Shown piece after piece: positions 33,640 through 42,646 of a DNA stretch of 64,000 nucleotides (positions are counted from its first letter, which is position 1; the number at the start of each line of letters is the position of its first letter). Location: positions 205,608,655 to 205,672,654 of the forward strand of contig OY998175.1 of the NCBI GenBank assembly GCA_963921935.1. The letters are read 5' to 3'. The position numbers and the translations under genes were made by a program. Source of the DNA: Galeruca laticollis (lineage: Eukaryota; Arthropoda; Insecta; Coleoptera; Chrysomelidae). The notes beneath the pieces were generated by a model. The model had not been told where the DNA came from. It saw only the letters and a program-made list of their open reading frames with translations, and ran no database searches.

Positions 33640-34667
33640 TAATTTCGTGAAACCAAATATTTTATTTATTTTGGGGACCCAATTTATGAAAAATTCAGTG
33701 TTATTCTACAAAATCACTTTCAAGATTCTCAAATTGACTTTGTTAAATGTAATAAAAAATTGAAAGATGTTCCTTTAAATGAAGTTAAAGAAGTTATTCA
33801 AAATTACCACGAGGATAAGACTAATCATAGAGGTCTAGATGAAACTGAAAATCAATTAAAAGGTTTGTATTATTGGCTTAATCAAAGAGCATCTATACAA
33901 ACTTATATAAACGAATGCGAAGTTTGCCAGTTGAGCAAATATGATAGAAAACCAATAAAACCATTTTCCTACAGCTACTAAACCTTTCCAAGTTTTGCAT
34001 TTAGATACGATAACCTTGGAAAATAGTGAATTTCTCACTATATGGTCAAATGTATGAATTAAAATCGAGACAAGGGATAGAAGTAGCTCATAGTCTAATT
34101 AAATATTTTACACACCATTGTATACCAGAACAAATAATTTCGGATAATGGAACTGAGTTAAAAAAATTCTGTTGTAAGGGAATTATTAGAAACGCATAAA
34201 ATAAAAATTCATTTTATAAGTTCTCAACATCCAGAATCGAATGGAATTGCCGAAAGATTCCACTCTACGATTATTGAACACATCAGACTTTTGAATAATC
34301 AAAAAGATTTCAAAAATGAGACTATTGAAAATAAAATACTTTATGCATTATTAGCCTATAATAATAGCGTTCATTCTGCAACAAAATTGAAACCTAAAGA
34401 AATAATTACCGGACACATACTAATACACCATTCAATATATAATTAGATCGACAAGTAGTTACTAATTATATACAAAATCATAAAGATAAAATGAAAATTT
34501 TATACTCGAATTTACATCAGAAATTGCAGGAAAACAAATCAAAAGTAATCTCTAAAGCCAATAAAAGCCGAGAAGAATTACCAGATACAATACCCACTAA
34601 AGTGTATATACGTAATAAACAGGCACAAGGTAAAACCAAAAATAAATATAAGAGTGAAGAGATTTAA
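33640..34667 (+). pseudogene. Integrase of gypsy element 2
   Basis: Zinc-binding HHCC domain at 33760-33981 (YHEDKTNHRG, INECEVCQLSKYDRKP). Then, across frameshifts, FQVLHLDTITLENSEF (first Asp), PEQIISDNGTELKK (second Asp) and SSQHPESNGIAERFHST (third catalytic Glu). AYNNSVHSATKLKPKEIITG and a basic tail follow, to about 34667. All three acidic residues are readable, but at least three frameshifts and a stop separate them. The integrase would join element DNA to the genome. Confidence 0.85.
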
Positions 34668-34759
34668 AGCAAAAATATCCGACTAAAATCAGCAAAAATC
34701 GCTGCTAGACACAAAAATACTTCAGAAAATATTAATCTTTCAAACATAAAACGTCCTAA

Positions 34760-36461
34760 AAAGACTCCATAAAAATTCATTTCAGGTTCGTCACCGTCGG
34801 AGACGCAACAATCAAAATAAAAGATGTTACCCATAATTTGGGAATACTTCCCATAAATCTTGGATATGCCAAGCTGCAGAAATCCAGTCATACCTTCGTT
34901 CATTTTCATAATTTAACTCCACTATTAGTAGAATATAATACGTTAAGTATACAGTATAATCACGGTAAATATAATATGTCTAACAATACATTTTTTCTAA
35001 CTGAAACTGAAAATATTGTAAATATAATAGAGTACACTAAGAATAGTATATATGATAAATTTGATAACATTAATATTCATTCAACCTTAGATAGACCAGA
35101 GAGAGGGTTAATTAACGGTCTTGGATCAATAGTAAAAACAATTACGGGAAATTTGGACTTTGAAGATGGAGAAAGAATTAATTCAATTATGGAACATTTA
35201 AAACAAAATCAAGTAAACTTGCAAACTCAAATTAAAATGCAATATTCTGTTAGTCACCAAATAATTGATAATTTTAATAAGACAATTCAGGGCATCCAGT
35301 ATAATGAAAAAATATTAGAGATAAGAGATATTTTAGATTTTCAAGCAAATGCAGAAAATATTATTTATTTGAAACAGCTATTCAACGAACTTCTTATCAC
35401 ATTCAATGTAATTTTAGACGTTTTAGAAACGGTAGAAAATTCATTAACCTTCTGTAAACTTAAAACATTACATCCAAGTATTATAAAATCTGACGACTTA
35501 TTTGCAGAGTTGCAAAAAGTGCATTATTACTATCAAACGGAATTACCTTTCGAATGAAAACATAAAAACATCTTAGAATTTGAAGCCGTCATAGACGTAG
35601 TTTGTAAAGTAGAAAATAATCAAATACAATATTTTTTATCGATACCTATTAATTATGATATTTTATTTAATCTTTTTTATATCTAACCTATAACTACAGA
35701 AATTGAATACGTAACATTAATATCTTAATCAAATTTTTTACTAAAATCAAATAATGTCATTAAACCTCTGACATTTGCACTCGCGGCAATATTTTTCAAT
35801 GTCCTAACCATTTGCAAGACAATAATAATTATGGGTGCGAAGAAAACATACTGCTAGCAGGAAATTCTACATTTTGTCAATATACAAAAAGTGAAATAAT
35901 TAAGAATTACATTGGAATTATTCCGGAGATAAATCAATTTTTGGCAATATTTCCAGTCGAAGAAAAATTAATCATGAAATGTTAGTGAAAACTCTTAAAG
36001 GCATTTATTTAATTGAAAATTCAGCATGTAAAATTATATTTAGAAATCTAGAGTTAATAGTTCAACAAAAAACTTTTGAGCCACCTATTGTAATAAATGA
36101 ACTAAATTTGAAATTAAATCAATTACACGTTTCTCCAATGAAGATTGATGTAAAAAGTTTAAAAATAAAGGATATTCCAAATCAATTGGTAACGCGAATA
36201 TTTACGGAAAACAATAATTTTCACATTCCTAGTATTTGGACTATTCTTCTTTATATAGCATTGATAGTGGCCTTCCTGTGGATCATGTTTAAGAGGAAAC
36301 ATTCTGGAAGGACAATTGAGAGTCATCAGCAGTCAACGGGATGGGATCCAGCTTCCAGGAGAAGCTTCCTTCTAAAGGGGGAAGTGTCACCTACGCCGTC
36401 GCCCTTAGGTGGACAGTATATTGTGCTGATTGAGTATTTATATTATTGTAGAATTGCTTAG
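34760..36461 (+). pseudogene. env-like gene of gypsy element 2
   Basis: The frame 34838-35557 (239 codons) includes the conserved errantivirus Env block RGLINGLGSIVKTITGNLD just after a DRPER stretch where a basic cleavage site is expected. Heptad-like sequence follows. A break at 35558 leads into a cysteine-containing region in mixed frames, then 35979-36461 with a membrane anchor, IWTILLYIALIVAFLWIMF, at about 36235-36291 and a short basic tail. Such proteins resemble baculovirus fusion proteins. The gene is broken in at least two places. Confidence 0.8.
36373..36382 (+). other. Polypurine tract of gypsy element 2
   Basis: AAAGGGGGAA-type run directly before the LTR start AGTGTCACC at 36383. 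Confidence 0.75.
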
Positions 36462-36600
36462 TTTGTGTTTGTTACGAGGTTATTTAAATTCATGTTTATA
36501 ATAAAAATATTAGTCTTGTATTTGAAATTGTTGTATTAGTTTGTGTTAAGAAATAAAGTTAGTTTTTAAAAACACAGTTTCAGTTAATTAAAAGTTAAGT
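36383..36600 (+). repeat. 3' LTR of gypsy element 2
   Basis: Starts AGTGTCACCTACG after the purine tract and ends AAAAGTTAAGT, matching the nine bases before the primer-binding site at 29755. About 218 bp. No second full copy was found in the window. Confidence 0.75.
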
Positions 36601-38878
36601 TATATATACATTCCTGATTCCATCTCTTCTTGATCTTCTCATCGCATCCATTCCAACAGCTTCTAATCTTTTTTTATATTTCTCTGTTAGTCTCCAGTTT
36701 TCAGATCCATACAATAGGCTGCTTCTCACTAAAGTTTCATATATATTGAATTTTCTGTTCTTTGTGATATTTTTATTCCACAGCATGCCATTGAGACAAG
36801 ATATCGCTTTTTTCGCTGTTGTTATTCTACTTTCTATTTCTGTGTTATCTGTCCCAGTCAAGTCAAATGTCACTCACAGATAGTTATAGGCTTGACAGTG
36901 TGTTATTGTTCGATCATTATTTAATGTTAGATCACTAGGTTCTCCACCGATACAAAGATATTTGGTCTCTTGAATGTTGACCCTTAGACCCCAGATTTCG
37001 TACTCTTCAATCAACTTGCGCATCATGTACTCCATATCTTCCTTATCATTTGATATAATTGCTTGATCATCGGCAAACTGCATAGTGTAAAGTGTTGTGT
37101 TATCGAGTTCTATTCCCATTCCAAGAATTTTCCTTTTCCATTGTTTTAAAGCTGCTGCCACATAGATTTTGAACAATATTGGCGATATACAACATCCCTG
37201 TCTCAAACCTTTATTCACTGTAAATTCATCAGTGATATATTTTCCTATTTTTACTCTTGAGTTTGCTCTATTATAAAGATTTTGAAGAGCTGTAATAAGA
37301 GTGTGATTGATGTTGGTGTCTTTCAGAATTTCCCATAGTTTCACATTTGGTATTGTGTCGTATGCTTTGTGTAAGTCTACAAATGTTATATGTATTTCTC
37401 TGTTAGTTGCCGTCTTCTTTTCAATAATTTGTTTGAGACAAAATATATCATCCTCACATGTTCTTCCAGCACGAAATCCGCTTTGTTCTTCTTCTTATTG
37501 ACCTTTAGTTTCATCCTCTATAAGATCTCTCAGTACTCGTCCATACAGTCTACTGACTGCACTTGTTACAGATATTCCTCTGTAATTTTCACATCGTTTT
37601 CTATCGCCTTTTATATAGATTGGTGATATATATGCAGTTTTCCATTCTTCTGGAACGGGATGTCCATCAATGCACAAGTTGAATATGCACGCTAGACCCC
37701 CGAACAATGTATTTGTTCCATTCTTCAGAAGTTCAGCGCACACACCCTCAGGGCCACAAGCTTTTCCATAGTTCAAACCTTTTATTGCTTTTTTGACCAT
37801 ATCCCCAGTGATTTCAACGTTTTCGCCTTGTATATCTATTTCCTCCATAATTGATTCATTCAAATATTTTTGTCTGTGTCCAATAAGTAATTCTTCGTAT
37901 TAGTCTATCCATTTTTTTGTTTCTATTATCTGTATGTATGATCTTTCCTTATGTGATGTTCGAACTGAATTTATGAATCTCCAAGCTTCTGTGTTTTTCC
38001 GTCCTGCAATGTAGGTATTGATATCGTGACATTTTTCATCCCAAATTTCATTTTTTTCTTTCTGAATCAATTTTCTTGTTTCACGTTTAATCATTTTGTA
38101 GTGTTCGAGATCATCTGGATTTTTTGTGTTTAACCATTTTAGGAAGTCTTTCTTTTGTTCTACTAAAACTTCTATATCTTTATTCCACCACAAATTATCA
38201 CTTACATATTGCTTATGTGTTCCTAATTATTCTTTAGCCGCTTCGTGTATACTTGAGATGATGTTAGTATAGGTTTCTTGAAATGTGAGGTCTTGAAAAT
38301 TTGGTATCAGCTTATTGTCTAGTCTTTGTTGATATAGTTGTATTGTAGTGTCATGTATCAGGCTATCAAGATTATATTTTGTATGCGGGCATTTCTTGTA
38401 AGTCAATCGTTTGGTTGTCTTTATTTTGTACTTTATATTTTAGTGGAAAGAATATTTTGGCTCGTACCAGAAAATGATCTGATCCACCACCAAAAGCGCC
38501 TCTTAATACTCTGACATAATTTATCTGTATGCTTGATTTTCGTCTAAGGATGAAGTAATCTATTACTGATTTCAGATTACGTGTTGGTTGTGTCCAGGTG
38601 TATCTATGTATATCTTTATGATTGAAGAAGCCATTCGTGATTTTTAAGTTGTTGGTTCCACATAATTGTATAAGTCTGTTGCTATTATCATTCATTTGCT
38701 CCTCTCCAAATGGGCCTACAATAATACATTTGGTCATTTTTCCTGTTCGGCTGTTGAAGTCACCCATCATTACGATCTCTCTAGAGTTTCCAATCTTATT
38801 AAAAACATCATTGATGATCTCAAAGAAGGATTCTTTATTAGCGATTGATTCATCGTCTGAAGGGCCATATACATTTTA
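36601..38878 (-). mobile_element. LINE 2 fragment (endonuclease plus RT)
   Basis: Minus-strand non-LTR element lacking its beginning (starts in the endonuclease at 38878) and its end (cut at the gypsy LTR boundary, 36601). It belongs to the same general type as LINE 3 at 49520-53187, with similar endonuclease and C-terminal blocks. Confidence 0.82.
36601..38878 (-). pseudogene. LINE 2 ORF2
   Basis: Reading on the minus strand: VYGPSDDESIANKESFFEII, VMMGDFNSRTGKM, NGFFNHKDIHRYTWTQPTRN, SVIDYFILRRKS and GGGSDHFLVRAKIFF are APE endonuclease blocks. A gap of degraded sequence precedes the RT: MVKKAIKGLNYGKACGPEG, IYIKGDRKRCENYRGISVTS, then EQSGFRAGR after one stop near 37495. Motif A is ITFVDLHKAYDTI, then GLRQGCCISPILFKIYV, and motif C is MQFADDQAIISN. 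The tail includes TLVRSSLLYGSENWRLTEKY and stops near 36601. Several frameshifts make it non-functional. Confidence 0.85.
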
Positions 38879-39256
38879 CAATCAAACAATCAAAAGTTTG
38901 AGTCTGGGAAACAACAATTATGATAATAGTTCTATGACTATTAAAAAGGGTAACGGAACGATAATAAAACGTAAGCTACAAAATAATTTAATAAAAGTTA
39001 CTCTGAAAGTTAATAAACCATTAAAAAATATTCATAAACTATTAAAAATCTATCATTAAACATTAAAAATGAAAGCAAATGCTCTTTCTGAAAGGACATT
39101 AAGTAATTATCAACTTTGGCATGCTCGTTTAGATGATTTCCAGAAAGAAAATTTTTTACAGAAAAAACATTTCGAATTTTTAAATGAGAATAAATATTTA
39201 AACCATATCCAATATTCACATGATATATTATGTGAAGCTTGTATTTATGAAAAATA
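38879..39256 (+). pseudogene. copia gag-pre-integrase relic
   Basis: Plus-strand frames give SMTIKKGNGTIIKRKLQNN, then after a short break LSNYQLWHARLDDF and SHDILCEACIYEK. The LWHARLGH...CEAC-GK pattern is the pre-integrase zinc-binding domain of Ty1/copia Pol. The second zinc ligand region reads LDDF where L-GH is expected, so the first His pair is damaged. A few copia-like residues (LANPIKTAGELRF) may continue to about 39320. It could continue the relics at 2435 and 26817. Confidence 0.72.
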
Positions 39257-39320
39257 AACGCAAATCTCTTAATCAACGACTTGCTAACCCGATAAAGACT
39301 GCTGGAGAGCTGAGGTTTGA

Positions 39321-41097
39321 CAACGACGATTAGCCATTTTGTAGTTATCTAACAACAGTCGTTATGATAATATACGAAGTCGTTCATTAACTATAATTGT
39401 GCATGAACGACATCGTCACTGATTACAAAATAGGCCTCTATGGTTCTAGAAGACAATGAATAAAAATGCATAGAAAGGAAAAAAGCGTAGAATTAGGAAC
39501 ACGTGACAAACAAGACGCAGCTTTCATACAAAAACACAGATTCATTTCTACGGAGTCCAAAGAGGAGATATGTAAGAAGACAAAGAAAAATAGAAATAAT
39601 AGTAGGAGTAAAACACATAGAAACCGCCGCTGGTAGAGAGATTATAATAAATCTAGTTTTAAGGGAGGAAGTATAGTGGCAGTGCCAGTCAGGTTTTGCT
39701 GTTTGTTTACACTGCGAAGCAAACCTGTCAAGTGCAATTTTCTAGTGATGTCGTTGCTTGGTCTGGTTGGATGCAGAGTCTATACTGGAATATTACATTA
39801 ACAATTTAAATAGCGCAAGGTTATCAAGACAGTTCAATTCAATTGGGTAGTGTCAAATAGTACAGTGTAAAGATCAATTAAGTTTTAAATGTCAGTCATA
39901 TCTAAAACGACCATGCACGTTAGCAAAACAATATTTATTATTCAATAACATACCTAAAATGTTTCCAAAAAGTAGCATTTTCATCTAATAGATAGATAGA
40001 AACAATGCTCAAAACATAATGATCAGTTATTCAGTGTAATTACCATACTCGTATTTTAGTTTATTTCAAGTGTGTTTTTTGAGAATATTTACACTGGATA
40101 ATATGAACGTCGATCTATGGAGACTGGCATTATTCGAATATTCGAAATCGGAAGTGCAAAATAAAAAATGTATAGATCTGTAGTTTTACGAAGGACCTTT
40201 GTTGACTGAACTAAAAAAACTGTATTTTCGGAACAGTGGAAATTATGTTATTTAAGGCATTTTCAAATATTAAAATTGGAACATTCTGTATAAGTTCTGT
40301 TATTCATAGTTCACTTAGATTATCTATATATCATTGTTGACTTATTCGCTATGTTTATTTCTATGGGACGGACACACCTTTATTGTGGAACAAAGTAATA
40401 AAGTTTTAAGTGTGTAAATATTTTGATTTCCTGTAATATTACGAAACATCGTATTAAAAATAAACAAAGTGATAAGGCAATGAAAGGATTTTTCTAAAAG
40501 AAATATTTAAAATTCAAATAATACATTTGTAACGGTGTTTTACTTCGCGTAATAAGTAAAAACAATGGTAACATTTTAGATTTAGTATGCCCATTGAATT
40601 GTTGATATTCATTACTTGTTACTACATTCAGATTCATATTCTTAAATACTTAGATGATGTAAGAGTGAAGACGTCTTGATTTCAGACAAAAATTGGATTG
40701 ATTACATATTTAAAATTGACGAAATTTTGATTACAACCTTCAGCGAACGACAGTGTTCATTTCCCTAATAATTTTTCAATGCAATTATCAGAAAAAATTT
40801 GTACAAAAGTGTGATAAAATTATTATAGACTCAATACCAATTTCATCCAAGAAAAATATTAAAAAAATATATATTTGCTCTTTTCACCTATTATACAACT
40901 TACAAGACACATCAAAAATGAACTGACAAGATGGAGCACTGTGAATAACTCATTGACAGATGAAGCCTAAGCTATCATTGACAATCATTTCAATAAATAG
41001 GAACCAATATTCAACCAATTGAAGACATAGTTAATTACATATATCATGAATGCATGAATAACATACATACAGTGCTTCTCAAAAGTCCTCCCCCCTA
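39321..41097. other. No gene seen; possible copia 3' end
   Basis: No domain is recognisable. TTTTAAGGGAGGAAGTATAG at about 39657-39676 looks like a polypurine tract and could mark the start of a copia 3' LTR, but no partner LTR was found in the window. The rest is AT-rich. Confidence 0.3.
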
Positions 41098-41126
41098 TTT
41101 TTTTACCAAAGAAGGTCAATTTTATT
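41098..41126 (-). terminator. Poly(A) signal and A7 tract of the USP2 retrocopy
   Basis: On the minus strand, AATAAA (41126-41121) is followed 16 bases later by seven A (41104-41098), about 125 bases after the USP stop. This arrangement is expected for a copied polyadenylated mRNA. The A tract is short, so it is supportive rather than proof. Confidence 0.5.
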
Positions 41127-41252
41127 TATATTTAAACGGATACAATGTAAATATGAATATATAAATAAATTTTGCAGAAAAAAAAAACAAATAAGACATT
41201 GATTCACAATGAAAATATACAATTTAAAAACTAATAAAAAAAATTATTAAAC

Positions 41253-42527
41253 TTAAAGGTGGGATTTTGTGTCATCTTGTTCATAGAAGAGAACATATGC
41301 TTCTCCACGGACTAAAGATTTCCACGACATTAATAGCACTCTTGAATCGTTATATTCGTTCCACTGTCCCGTGTAGGGATGTCGGAAAAATGCTGTGTAG
41401 TGACCATTATAAGTGGTTCCACAGTGATTAGATATAGCGTAGAGGTTGTACATACAAGATGCCACATTATCAGCCGCGTAATGGTTCATATCAAGCCCTT
41501 CTATTGGAAAATCTATTGAATCATTAAGTTTTCCACTGAAACTTTCTGTTCGCGGAAAGCGCTTGAGGCGAATAACCAGTATTTTCGGAAATTTATGGAT
41601 TGAGAATGATTTAATGCATCGTCTTCGTTCCTTACATTTCGAACAAGCTGGTTTCTCATCACCGTCGAGTGTTTCTTCTCTTGTAAACGAATCAAAACAT
41701 TGTGAAAGTCGTAATTGACCTGTTCTTTGTGGTATCGGAAGGGATAAATCCCAAAAAGAATGGTAGGTAACTGAACAGTGACCACAGTGTGTGCACTTGA
41801 TTGTTGATTTTAATTGACCGACAAAGTTATCCATAATCTTGGAGTTGTCCATTCTCACATATATTAACCAAAAATCTTGTTTTTTCTCGATATCACTAAA
41901 TTTGTCATCAATTTCAGTTAATATGGCCTTTGGATTTTCATATACCTTGTTGACATCTTCGTGAAGTCCTGCTAATAGGTAACGAAGAAACTCATGTGCA
42001 TCATGTTGAGTGTATCCCATGAACCTTGAAGTAAATCGCTGAATCTTACTTTTTAATGATACTGTATTAGCCACTCTGTCTGAACCGACTTCAGACCAAA
42101 GATCTTGAATTACATCAGCAAATGCTTTAATTAGTGTTCCTTTCATGCTAGATATGTTTATGTTAATATCTCTTATGTATGCGTCTTTCTTTAGATATTC
42201 TAATAGCCACCTTGTGTTTGATAGACATTGGATAATACTATTCATGAAACATGTGTTACCAATATTTTTAAGACCTCCGAGACCCAAAGAATCTTGGGGA
42301 ATACCCTTTATGGATCTGAATGTGGAAATATTGTTAAAAGCTCTTTCGCAACTACTATCATTGTACGAATAATCTCGGATTCTATTATTGTCTTTCTCAC
42401 TTGATCGGCGTGATAAGGAATTTGAATTGATGTTAACTACTGAATTGGATGTAGATATTACGGATTTGAAAACTGTTTTAGTTAGAGATAATCTATTGCG
42501 TATAGGAATCGCATCATTCTCTAGCAT
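41253..42527 (-). CDS. USP2-like ubiquitin carboxyl-terminal hydrolase, catalytic part
   Basis: 424 codons from ATG at 42527, with no intron. USP domain order is complete: Cys box GLKNIGNTCFMNSIIQCL (catalytic Cys93), QQD-like block YTQHDAHEFLRYLL, zinc ligands CTHC and CSKC, SFWDLSLPIPQRTGQLRL, IVIRLKRF-type strand VIRLKRFPRTESF, His box TYNGHYTAFFRHP (His376) and NEYNDSRV (Asn393/Asp394), ending EAYVLFYEQDD. The family cleaves ubiquitin from proteins. The closest known pattern is metazoan USP2. The reading frame extends upstream beyond this ATG, see the 5' part. An intronless body and an AATAAA plus A7 tract downstream point to a retrocopy. Whether it is expressed cannot be told. Confidence 0.85.
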   Translation of the reverse strand: MLENDAIPIRNRLSLTKTVFKSVISTSNSVVNINSNSLSRRSSEKDNNRIRDYSYNDSSCERAFNNISTFRSIKGIPQDSLGLGGLKNIGNTCFMNSIIQCLSNTRWLLEYLKKDAYIRDININISSMKGTLIKAFADVIQDLWSEVGSDRVANTVSLKSKIQRFTSRFMGYTQHDAHEFLRYLLAGLHEDVNKVYENPKAILTEIDDKFSDIEKKQDFWLIYVRMDNSKIMDNFVGQLKSTIKCTHCGHCSVTYHSFWDLSLPIPQRTGQLRLSQCFDSFTREETLDGDEKPACSKCKERRRCIKSFSIHKFPKILVIRLKRFPRTESFSGKLNDSIDFPIEGLDMNHYAADNVASCMYNLYAISNHCGTTYNGHYTAFFRHPYTGQWNEYNDSRVLLMSWKSLVRGEAYVLFYEQDDTKSHL

Positions 42528-42642
42528 AGTCCTAGCATAGTCATCTTCTTCACTATTCCTATGAATGGGACATCATCTGGCAGGTGGTTATCTGTATTTT
42601 TTAGTACACTGAGGCCCAAAAGCTTGTCGGGGGCATAATTTA
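42528..42642 (-). pseudogene. USP2 retrocopy, middle part left of piggyBac
   Basis: Upstream of the ATG at 42527 the same frame reads HRNSEEDDYARTM and is then lost. One frame over, the coding continues upstream as KLLGLSVLKNTDNHLPDDVP up to the TTAA at 42643, so a one-base indel lies near 42570. A direct repeat ACTATGCTAG occurs at about 42526-42545. The piece joins in frame to 45060-45335 when the piggyBac is removed in silico. Confidence 0.7.
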
Positions 42643-42646
42643 TTAA

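Larger units (their letters stand above)
29755..36600 (+). mobile_element. Gypsy/errantivirus-like element 2, 5' LTR missing
   Basis: It runs from a primer-binding site at 29755 through gag, protease, RT, RNase H, integrase and env to a 218-bp 3' LTR ending at 36600. Only about the last nine bases of an LTR (AAGTTAAGT) precede the primer site; further left there is no match to the 3' LTR. Gene order and env class it with errantivirus-like gypsy. It is a different family from element 1, judging by LTR sequence and protein divergence. All genes carry breaks. The right end abuts a minus-strand LINE fragment. Confidence 0.85.

Noticed and set aside
37307..37626. Plus-strand frames over LINE 2
   Set aside because: Shadows of the minus-strand RT, whose motifs are unambiguous.
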